The notes beneath the pieces are model-generated. The model was not told the origin of the DNA and did not search any database. It worked only from the letters and a program-made list of their open reading frames with translations. From Prinsepia uniflora (taxonomy: Eukaryota; Streptophyta; Magnoliopsida; Rosales; Rosaceae), in NCBI GenBank assembly GCA_032719365.1, contig CM064872.1:46174252-46238251 (forward strand): 64,000 nucleotides of DNA, written 5' to 3'. Shown one piece after another: positions 33,025-44,872 of the stretch (positions within the stretch are counted from its first letter, which is position 1; each line of letters begins with the position of its first letter). The position numbers and the translations under genes are program-made.

Positions 33025-35903
33025 TGACAGGACCCGTCCCAAATCCCTCGGGATTAGCGTGGTTCGTACCTGCTCCTGTCTGACACGAAGTGTCAGACCA
33101 TGGATACTTCCGTCTTTTGCCTAGTCGGGGCTGTTAGAGTGCGTCAGGATCTGAAGGAGGAAATGTGATGTCTCGTCTCTGCTACAGCCACATCCGCGAT
33201 CAATCCTGAAGGGCATTTAAAACATAAAAGCTGTTAGTGGACAAAACAAATATTTTATAAAAACATTTCACAAAAGACCTTTATGCCCTTCATTAAAAAC
33301 ATATGCATGCATTCGAAAACCATTTCTAAGGTTCATGCCCAATTCCCACAAACCGTCATGAACCATCAAATCATTTGGGTCTTGGCCCGAAATCTGTCAA
33401 TCAAAACATGGGACTCCGTTCAAACCAAAACACGTGGGAACTCGTCCCAAAACCATCTCATAAGGGTCTCAGCCCAAAATCAATACGCGAGGGTCTCAGC
33501 CCAACACCATCTCAGTGAAAACGCATCCACATATACATATATATATATATATATATAACCCACCTAGGCACTTCCGGAGAAGATGCCAACACGGGCACAC
33601 AGGCCCCTAGGGAACACATCCCCGATATAGTCACGATGACATCTCTATACTACTGTGCACACTACTCGGGGTCTCACTCTGAGTCTTCTCCTAAGGAATT
33701 CTCCATCTGGGAGGCTCAATCTCTAGATCTAGTCTGAGCTCTCTCTGTGGATCTAGTCCACATATCGCTCCGGAATCTGGTTCGGGACCACAACATAATA
33801 AGTAACCTCCACTCCTGGAATGGGATCCCTATGGGGATACCCACTTTGTCTGTGGATCGTGACTCTCCACGTCGACGCTGGAGGAGACCACTCAATAATC
33901 TTCGTAAGGCGGGTATATACATACTCGTATACAAAACCATAAAAACGGGACTCACACCCGAGAGCAGAAATCAACTGGACCTTCCGCCCGAACATAAAAC
34001 GCAACAGGGCTTCTAGCCCGATTTCGCAATAACTGTGTATCGAACCCGAATTCGTAAGCAACTGGGCATCGAGCTCGACATCTAAGGGTTAGTCACGATT
34101 CCGATCATAGCGATGTGTGCCACCATCAATCCAAGACCGCTCACAATCCTGGTATGTCGCCGTGAACAAATCACTGCCGCGAGCATCATAAAACCATGGT
34201 GCACACGTCGCCGATCGATTCTCTAAACCGTCAGCACTCCGAAGTCGAGCCCCCATTGGCTGCTCGACAACGGGACGTGCATCGTGACCTCTTCGTAAGG
34301 AACGTATCTAAATCCGGAGGCGAGAGTCACGTCGTCCATCGGCACGTGCACACAGCACCCGTCGCGACCACGACTCAGACCCGTTGGTCATCAATAGGGT
34401 CTTATGCCCGAGTCAAAACCAAATCCAATTGGGTCTTATGCTCGATTTGACACTTTCAAAATCATTTCATGAAAATCGAAAGCGTAATAGCGTATAAGCA
34501 TGTATAAAACTAGAAAACCTCGAAGTACGTGCCCATACGTAAACACACACCAAACTGCACTCAAGGCATCCCAAAACACATATTAAAACATATATAAAAC
34601 ATTTATGCATGCATCGATTTCAGAAAGAAAAGTCCACTCACAGACCGTCTGCGCTGCTGCCTCGATATGCGCGCCGTACGCCTTCCCGGATCAACCGTCG
34701 CCTTCGGGGCACCCAAACCTGTCCAAATCACTTTAGTGGGCCTCTCGCGCCACTGCACAGGGTCATCCCTGTCCTCCAGCCGACTGGTCCGACCGGTCCG
34801 GTGCTGTTTTTTTTCTGCAACTTGGACCGGCGTGACCGGTCCAGGTCCATAACCAGTCCAATTTTCCCCGTTTCACTCCTAATCGATCCTATTCTTCCTT
34901 ATTTAATCCTAGGAACCTAACCCAATCAATTATAACCCCTAAAACATCCTAAATTCGACCAGTCCAATTCTTCCTCACGGTGCAAAATTTCCAAAACCTT
35001 CCCCACGGTGTCTCGACCTCCAACCTTCCTCAAAATAATCCTAACATATTCCTAATAACCTATTTAACTCATTAAAACCGTCCAAATCGACCCATAACAA
35101 TTAAAACTGAAAATGGATTGAAAATGGTTTTAACCGATTACCTCGATCGGTTTTTCTCTCCCGCCGTGTACGGCGGCTGCTGCCTAGGCCGGCCACCACG
35201 TTCTCTAGCTTCCTCAGTCACTCTCTGTCCTCTCCATCATGGTCCTATGGGGATGGGTTTTGGATTGGGGTCCATAGGGTTGGGTTTTTGGGTGTATGGA
35301 AAAATGATCGATGCAAGGGAATGGTGGATATGCATGGGTTTTGGTTTGGATGGGCAACAGATGGGTGACACTTGTCACTCATCCATTGGCCTATCCAATA
35401 ATATCTGGGCCCACTAAAGTCCAAATAAGTTCCCGTCACGAAGAACGTTCAATAGTGCACTCGAACTTCCGTGAATCGTAACTTCGCCGTCGAACGTCCG
35501 AATTCGACGTTCTGCCTGTCTACCGATTCATATCGTTGTGATCTACGTAACGGTACTCGTCCCTCAGTCATCTGACCTCCAGGGTCAAAAGTCAACTGTT
35601 GGCCCCTTTTCGCCAAAATTACCAAAATGCCCATGATCTTCCGATCGTCACAACTTCTTTCTCGAATGTCGGAATCAAGCGTGCCACCTGTCTATGAACT
35701 CGTGACGTCCCGAACTACGTCACGGTCATTCGGTCAAAGTCCATTAGGCCGTTCGAAACGAAATGTCATCGTTTTGCCCATTCCAAGGGCAAAATCGTCA
35801 TTTTGCACCGAACGTCCGCTAATCCTCGTCTAATCCCCGATTAGACACGGTAATCCGTCATTAATTCTTAATTAATCTCGTTAATTCGGAATGGGTCGTT
35901 ACA
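33025..35903 (-). repeat. 5' LTR of LARD-C
   Basis: 2879 bp; plus-strand ends TGACAGGACCC and GGGTCGTTACA. It holds the U5 hairpin at 33078-33098, a TA microsatellite at 33532-33557, and GGGTCTCAGCCC-like dyads at 33360-33510. Confidence 0.88.
33532..33557. repeat. TA microsatellite
   Basis: About twelve TA units interrupted near the start by CA, inside the LARD-C 5' LTR. Confidence 0.95.
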
Positions 35904-35908
35904 TTAGA

Positions 35909-37590
35909 ACACTGAATCGGTCACGCCGGTCCAGACTGGTCTGGTCAAGGCGAAACCAATGAATTGGGTTCGTTGGAGGTAAGGGATGATGAACAGTGCA
36001 GACGCATGAGGCCCACGCGCAGCCCCTTTGGGCGGCACGTGAGGGCACGTGGGGAGTATTTTGGGGATGACTTCAACATGACTTTTAATTTATTCGATGT
36101 AACGAACATTTTTGGGACTGGTTTCGTGTCGATCGGACATCGTTTCAATATAGTTCGGGATGTCCGAAGGTTTAGAACCGAGTTTAAAAATAGTTAAAAA
36201 TAGGGCAAATTACGGGGCTTCAATGAGATGTTAATAAGGTAGTTAGTAACCCTCTAGTGTGATTTGGACAGGTTTGGGAGTCACGGTGATAGTGATTAAC
36301 TCGGGGAGGCTTACGGCACGAAATCGAGGCGGCAGCTTAGGATGGTCTCTGAGAGTACCTTGATTTCTAAACTATGATGCATGCATAAATTTTTTATATG
36401 TTTTACATATGTGATTCTATGATGATGATTTGGATATTGGTGATTTACATGATTTCATGTATTTCGAGGTGATTTACGTATTTACAACGTAAATCGAGAT
36501 TTACGATTTTGCATTGATTATACGTGCTTATGGTTTTGAATATGGTTTAACAAAATGGTTTTGGGTTTGGAAAGGTAAACTCGGGCATGAGACCCATCTA
36601 TTTTGGAAACCCTCGGACTCGAAGTCCATTTTAGTCACGTTATCGGGCCAGGGGTCCAATTAGTTCGTGAATTGATTTCGGATTTGAAAATATGAAATAG
36701 GGCACGAGACCCATTTGGTTTACTAAATCTGGCACGAGGCCCATTTGGTTTACGAAATCGGGCACGAGGCCTAGTTGGTTTTACGAATCGAGCCGGAGGG
36801 CCGGTTGGTTTACAAAATCCAGCGTGAGGCCCAGTTGGTTTATGAATTCGGGCTTGGGGCCCAGTTATGGTTTACGATTGTGATTTCGGGTCGGGGACCC
36901 ATAAATGGATTTCTGGTACATGAAGGTTTATGGGGATTGGGCATCAACCTTTGAAAGAGTTTTAGAATGATTTCAAAATTGTTTTTCATATACCATCCTT
37001 TATTTATGGATTGTCTCCTTCGGGGAGGGTCGTTGGGCTAGGTGAACCCTAGAGTAGTCAAGGAGTACTAACTAAGTGGAGTCGCCCCCGTTGGGTACCT
37101 TACTCTCATGAAGGCTTTTATGGATTATAACCCCTAGGGAGGGTCATTGATCTGCGGATATTGACTTGGGTGGACCCTGCGGAGACTTGGGATTTGAGAT
37201 CCCAGGTAGCATGCATGTATCTTTAGAAACCGTGACAGGATTGGTTATATGATATTGGTGAACATGATTTCTTGGATTTGTGAAATTGTGTTTTGAGAAT
37301 ATTAAATGGATTTGGGCAATGACCCACATATCCAGATTTACGGTTTTGGGCTGAGTTCCCACATATGGCTACTATGTTATAGATTTGTATAAATGGTTTT
37401 GGGCAGGGGCCCATGTGACTTGAATTTACGGAATTTGGGGTTGAGACCCTCATAATGGTTGTTTGAACATATGATTCGATAAATGGTTTTCGTATGCATG
37501 CATATTTTTTAGTGAAGGGCATAAAGGTCTTTCATGAAATATGTTTTATTAAATTATTGATTTTCTTCCACTCAGTCTTTTCTGGTTTTT
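35909..37590 (+). repeat. LARD-A 3' LTR, second part
   Basis: Resumes after the TTAGA TSD. Bases 36590-36860 carry a roughly 30-bp array around GGGCACGAGGCCCATTTGG, each unit with a GGGC...GCCC dyad. Ends in TTTTT (37586-37590), the left TSD copy of S3. Confidence 0.82.
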
Positions 37591-40500
37591 TGTAACGACC
37601 CGTCCCAAATTCCTAGATTAGATTAGTGACTAATCATGATTAGTGAGGTTAATCCGTGATTAGTTGGGCAAAATCGGACGAACGATGCAAAATGACCGTT
37701 TTGCCCTTGGGCGTGGCAAAATGTTGACTTTTCGATCGGGCGGTCAAATGGATGTTGACCAATGACCGTGACGTAATTCGTGACGTCACGAGTTCATAGA
37801 CAGGTGACACGTTCAATTCCGACGTTCGAGGAGGAAGTTATGACGTTCGGAAGTTTAGGGGCATTTTGGTAATTTTGGTTAAAAGGAGCGAAATGTTGAC
37901 TTTTTGACCAAGAGGTCCGATGGCCAAAGACCATTACGTAGATAAGGACGATACGAATCCGTAAACAGGAGGCACGTCGAATTCGGACGTTCGACGACGA
38001 AGTTACGGTTCACGGAAGTTCTAGGTTACTATTCACGACGACACGTTTTACGAGACAAAAAGTGCAGTTTGTCTCTAGTGGGCCCAGATATTTAATGGAG
38101 GCCCAATGGATGAGTGACAAGTGTCACCCATCCAATGGACACCATATTTCATTCATGCACCAAACCATTCACCCGTGCATCCATTTTCCATTTTTCCTCC
38201 AACCAAACCCGATCCCATTTCTCACCCAAACCCATTCAACCCTTTCCAATGATCATATAAGAGAGACCAGAGAGTGAGGATGGACCGGTGGACACTGGTG
38301 GCCGGCCAGGAACAGCGCCGCTGTGGACGGCGGGGGAGGAATGCACGGTAAGCCGATAAACCCATTTTTCCTCTTATTTTTTATTCTTCCTTTTTGGGTT
38401 GTTTTGGATTATTTGGTTGGCTTAAATAGGTTTTTTAGGGAGTATATAGATGATTTTGGTGGTGGTTGACGGCTGGGATGCCGTGGAGGCTGATCGGGGA
38501 AGTTTGAACCGTATGGTTCAAAATGGGTTCATGAGTTTTAGTTGGTTTTTGATGGTTTAATTAATTGGGTTAGTTAGGAAATGAAGAAATAGGAATTTAG
38601 GAATTAAAATGGGACCAAACGGACCCCGAATCAGTCCAGAAACGGAAGAAAAATCCGAGATGAACAGTGTTTTGCTACAGTACTGGTTCAGTTCTGAGGT
38701 TGATGCCGATGAACAGTATTTTCGACTTTCTAGGGGCTCATGAGGGTACGTGGGCCATAATTTGGGAAAGTGTTCAACACAGGAAATCTTCTATTCGATG
38801 TAACGAACATTTTGGGACTGGTTTTGTGTCAATCGGACACCGTCTCGATATGTTTCGGGGCATCGGAAGGTTTAGGGTCAGCTTAAAAATAGTTAAAAGT
38901 TCGGGAAAATTACGGGGCTTTGGTAGGAGGTTAATTAAGTAGCTAGTAACCTTCTATTAAAATTTGGACAGGTTTGGGAGTCCCGGTGATGGTGATCGGC
39001 TCGGGGAGCCGAATGGCACGCAAATCGAGGTGGCAGCTCGGACGGTCTGTGAGTGGACCTTGTTTTCTAAATTGATGCATGCATAAATGTTTATTATATG
39101 TTTTATTACATGTTTGATGATGTCATGGGTGCATTTGTATGTGGTTACATATAAGCACGTATTTCTAGGTTTCGGCCTTATACGGTGCTTATACGGTTCT
39201 GTCTTTCCTTATTGGTTTTAATGAACTGGTTTTGGATTTATAAAAGGATAAACTCGGGTATGAGACCCATTTGGTTTTGTCTCGGGCATATGACTCTATT
39301 TACGACCTTCGGGTCTAAATCGTGGTCGCGACGGGTGCTATGTGCACGGCGATCGACGATACGACGCTCGCCTCCGGATTGGGATGTGTTCCTTCCGGAG
39401 AGGTCACGATGCACGATTCGTGGTCGGGCAGCCTGGGGAGGCTCGACTTCGGAGTGCTGAGGTTCAGGATATCGATCGGTGATGAGTACACCATGATCTT
39501 GTGGTGGTCGCGTCGGTTGATTCGTTAACGGCGACATACCAGGATTGAGAGCGGTCCTGGATGGATGGTTGCACGCATCATTATGATCGGAGTCGTGACT
39601 GACCCTTAGATTTCAGGCACGGTGCCTAGTTGAGTCATATGTTCGGGCACGAGACCTAGTTACTTTATGGTTTATGATTTCGGGTCAGGGACCCTACGTG
39701 GATTTCCAAGTTCATGACGGTTTATGGGAACCGGCATGAACTCTAGAAAGGTCATTCTAGTTCATGACGGTTTATGGGAACCGGCATGAACCTTTGTCAG
39801 GTCATTGTGATGCATGACGGTTTATGGGAACCGGGCATGGATGTTATGGATCATGACGGTTCAAGGGAACCGGGCATGAATGTTTATGTTATGTATATAT
39901 ATGTATTCATATACCTTCCTTTACTTCTATTATCTCCTCCGGGGAAGGTCGTTGGCCTGGGTGGACCCCGGAGTAGTCACGGAGCACCGACTGAGTGGAG
40001 TCACCCCCCAGTTGGGTTCCTTACTCTAAGGAAGGCTATGATTACTATTACCTCGGGTAGGGTCAGTGGTCTGTGGACATTGATCTTGAATTTGAGAAGA
40101 CTCGGATTGAGACCTGGGTAGCACGCGCGTAGCTTTGGAAACCGTGACAGGATTGGTTGTGTGAATTATATGTATATATGATGTATGCTATATGAGATTT
40201 ATGATATGTGATATGCACAGGTTTTGGGCAGTGGCCCGTGTACGTGGTTTTACTATGGTTTGGGATGAGTCCCGTATGGTCGTTTTCATTATGGTTCTTT
40301 CAATCTTGGTTTTGGGCTTAGTTCCCACATATGGTTTCTTTGGTTAAACGGTTTTCGAATGCATGCATGCTTTTTAGTGAAGGGTACAAATGTCTTCTCG
40401 TTAAAATGTTTTTATAAACTCTTGTTTTGTCCACTCACAGCTTTTAATGTTTTGACTGCCCTTCAGGTTGACAGCGGATGTGAACTGTAGCAGAGACCGA

Positions 40501-40646
40501 GATATCACATGCCTCCTCCGGATCCTGGCGTACTCTGATAGCCCGGGAGGGCAAAGGTCCGAAATATCCCTTGTCTGACACTTCGTGTCAGACGGGAGCA
40601 GGGTCATCCCGCACTAATCCCGGGGGGATTGGGAAGGGTCCTGTCA
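37591..40646 (+). mobile_element. Solo LTR S3 (plus orientation)
   Basis: 3056 bp from TGTAACGACCC to GGGTCCTGTCA, flanked by TTTTT (37586-37590 and 40647-40651). The U5 hairpin with stems GTCTGACAC and GTGTCAGAC is at 40573-40593. Bases 39700-39890 hold four copies of an imperfect 34-nt palindrome (arms CATGACGGTT and AACCGGCATG). No adjacent PBS or interior. Confidence 0.87.
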
Positions 40647-40651
40647 TTTTT

Positions 40652-40845
40652 AATGCCCTTCAGGTTGATCTCGGATGCAAACTGTAGCAGAGACCGAGAC
40701 ATCACACTCCTCCACCGGATCCTGGTGCACTCTGGAAGTCGGTCGGGCTTATGGTTTTAATTTATCCCTTATTTGACACTCCGTGTCAGACGGGAGCATG
40801 GTACAACCCGTGTTAATCCCGGGTGGATTGGGATGGGATGTGTCA
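40652..40845 (+). repeat. LARD-A 3' LTR, terminal part
   Basis: Continues the LTR after S3 ('AATGCCCTTCAGGTTG' follows as in other family LTRs) and ends GGGATGTGTCA at 40845. Confidence 0.85.
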
Positions 40846-41219
40846 TGCATAGAAAAGAGCTCACATCGTCCAAGGCCATCAGTACATGAGCTGCTTAGAA
40901 GTAGGGTCGAGACAACTTCACGGGTGGAACACTCACATCGGAGCAGAAGGGAACATCAAACTCCACAGAAAACCCCAAGACGATCTGCCCATGGCAGTGA
41001 GGGGGAGGATGAGGCTTACTCACCTCTGCTTCTTATCAGGTCAAGGGGAGAGGCTTAAGGAGGCTCCCGACAGTTAGCACGTAATGACTCTCTACCTCAG
41101 CGAGGTGCGCTGCAAGCTAATGATGTCCAAATGGTGTTTGACCAACACTTTTGTGTTCAACGTGATGGCGATCTAGAAGACAATCTACGTTATCAAATTT
41201 AGCTATCCACACCTTTCGT

Positions 41220-41700
41220 GAGGGGATATTGAGGAGGAGCCATTCCCTCAAAGGTTTGCGACGCCAAACTTCAATCGTTCGATAGGAATTTCTAACCTGG
41301 TAAAGCATAAAGATTTCTACCGGGGGGGTCATGGTTCCCCATAGACATAATGACGCATTCATGTGCAAAGTGTTTCAAGTCTCCTTGCAAGGCCAAGCTA
41401 TGACATGGTTCAATCACCTTCCTCGAAGGTCGATTGCTTCTTTTAAGGAGTTAGCTCTAGCATTTGTGAAGGAGTACTCACAACTTCGGACAGTCGAAGT
41501 AAAAGATGACCATCTCTTCACCATCTGAAAAGAGGGAAAAAGAGAGCCTCTGCCAATATATTCGGAGATACTGCGAGTAAAAGTCTCGAATTGTTAGTTG
41601 TAGCAACCTTGTTGCTGCAATGACGTTCAAAACATGGACTTCCTCGGAACATCTAGCTCTACAAAGACATCGTCATGAGCAATGCACGAAGTCTCACCAA
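41220..41700 (+). pseudogene. Gag fragment of the Tat element
   Basis: The clearest open piece (41331-41528) encodes CKVFQVSLQGQAMTWFNHLP and SIASFKELALAFVKEYSQL, the core of the retrotransposon gag domain (a WF..LP..SI.SF pattern). The frame before it contains RFATPNFNRSIG, the usual lead-in, and a TGA at 41526 ends it early. It would form particles for the element's RNA. About 370 bases upstream (40846-41219) show no clear domain. Confidence 0.7.
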
Positions 41701-41801
41701 GATGCTCTCTCTGGCAAAGCGACATGCATGCTGGGAGGACGAGAAGAATGTCACCCATGCACAAGATCATGCTGGGGTGAGCGAGAAGGCCTCCAATAAG
41801 G

Positions 41802-42230
41802 ATGAGTCCCATGGAAAGTTTTGCGTCTGGAAAGTCCAACAAGCGCAAAGCGGGTCAGCCTTCCCAAACTCCGGCTATGGGAAAGCCTAATTTGCAGTTA
41901 TCTTTGCCAGTCCATCAGATCCACAATGAGATAAAGGACAAACCTTGGTTCAAGAAGCCAAAGCCTAACAAAGACGATCAAGAGAAGGCCGATAAGATGA
42001 AGTGGCGTGCCTACCACGAGTGCTATGGGCATAACATCGGAAAATGCATATCCTTCGAGAGATAATCTTCGGAATCTCATCAAAGAAGGACATTACAACC
42101 GAGTACGTCAAAGGGAAGGCCACAGATCGACCTATTGACAAAGGACCGAAGGAACCTGCAACAAAGATGATTCATATCAACACAATTATAACAGAATTAG
42201 CGTTGCTGGGAACTACTTCCAAATAGAGAA
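41802..42230 (+). pseudogene. Gag zinc-knuckle region of the Tat element
   Basis: YHECYGHNIGKC around 42012-42048 resembles the degenerate zinc knuckle of Tat gag proteins. A frameshift near 42060 moves the following basic stretch (EYVKGKATDRPIDKGPKEP) into another frame. Both are typical of the gag C-terminus. Confidence 0.5.
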
Positions 42231-42367
42231 AAAGAAAGATTCGAGATGCACTAGCTGTCTCTCAAGTCTCCCATGTCACCACCCTTAGAATGGCCAACGG
42301 CCTTGTCGTTGGTTTCTCTTTGAAGGACAAGGTATGACTTGATTGGCCGCACGATGATGTTCTAGTT

Positions 42368-42794
42368 GTGTCAATCCAGATTGTGCATGCTCAAGTTGAT
42401 CGGATTCATGTCGATGAAGGAAGCACAACAAATATCCTAAGTCTGGACGCTGTGCGCAAAATGGGAGGCCTCACTACAAAAAAAGGTTGTCCCACTGCGA
42501 GGTTTCAACGGGCCAACCAGCATGACTATGGTCACTCTCCAGCTGGATATTCATTCTAATCCCATCATCTTATCACAAACTTTCTACGTCATGGACGAGT
42601 ACTCGCCATACAACGGGATTTTAGGAAGACTATGGCTTCACAAAATCCTCGTCAACACGTCAAGTCTTTACCAAAACATTCGATTCCCAATCCTAGGAGG
42701 AGGAATTAAGGAGATCAACGACGATCAGGCAATAGCTCGACGGTGCCTCACTGAAGGACAGAAAGAGATCAAGGAGACTGAGTTTATTCCCTAG
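42368..42794 (+). pseudogene. Protease region of the Tat element
   Basis: VDRIHVDEGSTTNILSLDAVRKMG corresponds to the active-site region, normally a VDGGSS-type motif in this lineage; here it is VDEGST. After a frameshift the second half continues with FYVMDEYSPYNGILGRLWLHK and TSSLYQNIRFPILGG, which match the conserved YN-x-ILGR and KFPT positions. Its role is to cut the gag-pol polyprotein. The catalytic Asp is kept but its neighbour is changed. Confidence 0.72.
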
Positions 42795-42959
42795 GTTGGA
42801 TCATACACTCGGGTCAAACTTTCTTCTTCGTCTCCTAAATAGCAAGTAATCACGGGTCAAGATCCAGACGTTTATGAGGAACCGCCAACTCCAGAAGGAT
42901 GGTAGCCATAAGATGACATCACTCTTATTTAGCTTGACCCTTAATATCCTGAGCGACAT

Positions 42960-43890
42960 GCTCACATTGGCGCTCGGTTAAGTGATAAAGAAAAAGAAGA
43001 ACTCACTGCATTCTTGTGTGAGGAAAGAGAAGTTTTTGCTTGGTCACCATCTAACATGCCAGGGATTAACCATGCCATCGCTTGCCATAAGCTACACGGC
43101 AATCCAAATCATAAGCCGGTCAAGCAGAAAAGGAGCAATTTCTCCCCCGAGAAAATTGCTATCATCCAAGAAGAGATTGACAAGTTACTCGTTGCTGGGT
43201 CCATTAAAGAAGTTTCGCACTCTGAATGGCTAGCAAATGTCGTACTTGTCAAGAAGAAGGAAGCAGGACAATGGAGAGTTTACGTTGATTACACCGATCT
43301 CAATCTTGTATGCCCAAAAGATAACTATCTTTTTCCTAGAATCGATCTCTTAGTGGACTCTGTTGCAAGCAATGAGCTCCTCAGCTTCCTGGATGCATAC
43401 TCAGCCTATAACCAGATTTTCATTCATGAAAAAGACAAAGACAAAGCCGCCTTCATCTTCGACCAAGGTGTGTACTGCTACAAGGTTATGTCGTTTAGCC
43501 TCAAGGATGCGGGTGCAACATACTAGAGACCTGTCAATCTAATGTTCAAGGATCTCATCGGCAAGACCAAGGAGGTCTATGTGGACGACATCATGGTTAA
43601 AGGTGAAAATCGAGGGGATCATATCGCCAACCTACGAGAGACCTTCAACTTACTGAAGAAGTACAAAATGAAGCTCAACCCTTTGAAGTGTACTTTCGGA
43701 GTATCAGCAGGGAAGTTCTTAGGTTACCTTGTGACCTAGCAATTGATCGAGGAAAATCCAAAGAAAATCAAGGCGATTCTCAAGATGAAGTTCCCATCAA
43801 GTCTGAAAGAGATTCAAAGTCTCACTAGTCGAACAGCAGCACTGAATAGATTCTTGTCCGAAGCAACGGATTAGTGTCGACCTTTCTTCC
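42960..43890 (+). pseudogene. Reverse transcriptase of the Tat element
   Basis: Longest open piece 43014-43526. It contains REVFAWSPSNMPGI, EEIDKLLVAGSIKEVSHSEW, WRVYVDYTDLNLVCPKDNY, ELLSFLDAYSAYNQI and YCYKVMSFSLKDAGATY, then a TAG at 43524-43526, and the catalytic YVDDIMVK motif at about 43578. Another TAG follows at 43737-43739, then an RT connection (NPKKIKAILKMKFPSSLKEIQSLTSR). The DLN..CPKD and KN/DAGATY motifs are typical of Tat/Athila RTs. It is interrupted by at least three nonsense codons, so no full protein is made. Confidence 0.9.
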
Positions 43891-43899
43891 AAGCAGTAA

Positions 43900-44400
43900 A
43901 GAAGGCATCCAGAGATAAGTGGGATGAAAGTTTCGAAAAAGCATTTCAGGATCTGAAGACCTACTTAAGGTCCCCCACCACTGCTGTTAAAACCTAAGGA
44001 TAATGAGGACATGTACCTCTATTTGGGAGTCTATGATGTCGTAGTAAGCTCCACACTTGTTCGGGAAGAGAATGGGATTTAGCTACTAGAATTCTACACA
44101 TCTAAAGCCCTCCTAGATGTAGAGGCACGTTACCCGAAGTTCAAAAAATTGATTCTAGCATTACTAGTTACCACAAAGAAGCTGCGACCATACTTTCAAG
44201 CTCATCGGGTAATCATTATGATAGAATATCCATTCTGTTCATTGCTTCATGCACCCAATGCATCAACACGAATAATGAAATGGGTCATAGAGTTGAGTCA
44301 GCATGATTTGCTCTATCGTCCTAGAATAGCCGTCAAAGGTCAAGCCTTAGCAGATTTTGTTGTGGAGTTCACACCAGCATCAATGGAAGGAAGTAATGGC
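43900..44400 (+). pseudogene. RNase H of the Tat element
   Basis: Includes YTSKALLDVEARYPKFKKLILALLVTTKKLRPYFQAH and MKWVIELSQHDLLYRPRIAVKGQALADFVVEF, the conserved second half of the gypsy-type RNase H in Tat elements. The first half is decayed (stop near 44083). It removes the RNA template during reverse transcription. Confidence 0.8.
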
Positions 44401-44489
44401 AAGGAACTTGGCAAAGCCCCCAGGGCCACCGACACTTCCATGTCGCAAGATCATGGCAGAAATTCCTCTTCTCTACAACCCTCAACTTC

Positions 44490-44760
44490 CAATCTCCTAT
44501 GGAAGCTCTTCATTAATGGTTCCTCGAACGAGAGGGGCAGGAGCAGGAATTGTTCTCATCACTCCAGATGGCTCAATAATGGAGCAAGCAGTATAGTTTG
44601 GATTCAAAGCCTCTAATAATGAAGCGGAATATAAAGCTTTGATTTGTGGGCTTGCACTCGCCAAGGAGTTGGGAGTCAAGAAACTCGTTATTCATTCAGA
44701 TTTTCATTCGGATTCACAGCTAATCACTAACCAATCAATCGGTGAATATGTTGTGCGCGA
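44490..44760 (+). pseudogene. Archaeal-type RNase H (aRNH) of the Tat element, first part
   Basis: WKLFINGSSNE (usually with an Asp where Asn stands here), GAGIVLITPDGSIMEQAV in a neighbouring frame, then FKASNNEAEYKALICGLALAKELGVKKLVIHSD. This second RNase H is a known trait of Tat elements. A frameshift near 44540 and the Asp-to-Asn change disable it. S4 interrupts it after VVRD; the frame resumes at 50506 with AGMLRYNSKV. Confidence 0.75.
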
Positions 44761-44872
44761 TGACAGGACCCATCCCAATCCCCCCGGGATTAATACGGGA
44801 TGACCCTGCTCCCGTCTGACACGAAGTGTCAGACAAGGTATATTTCCGACCTTTGCTCTCCTGGGCTATCAG

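Larger units (their letters stand above)
29714..35903 (-). mobile_element. LARD-C, non-autonomous LTR retrotransposon with truncated 3' LTR
   Basis: Minus-strand element: 5' LTR 33025-35903, PBS 33009-33021, interior 29909-33024, 3' LTR remnant 29714-29908. The TSD is a perfect TTAGA (29709-29713 and 35904-35908). Since the TSD is intact, the loss of most of the 3' LTR and the purine tract happened after insertion. The interior is noncoding except for a possible host-gene fragment (30908-31320). Confidence 0.87.
1..40845 (+). mobile_element. LARD-A, non-autonomous long-LTR retrotransposon, heavily interrupted
   Basis: The host layer for most of the window. Its interior survives as 1-225, 3016-3259, 13327-14746 and 27419-28701, and its 3' LTR as 28702-29713, 35909-37590 and 40652-40845. 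Removing the insertions restores a continuous order that matches LARD-B (for example 3060-3259 resembles 19120-19380, and 27440-27540 resembles 20820-20920). The 5' LTR lies before base 1; base 1 corresponds to a point roughly 60 bp after the primer site when compared with LARD-B and LARD-C. No gag or pol coding is visible in the interior. The right LTR ends TGTCA at 40845, followed by TGCAT, which should be the TSD. Calling it LARD-like (large LTRs, noncoding interior) is an inference from structure. Confidence 0.8.
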
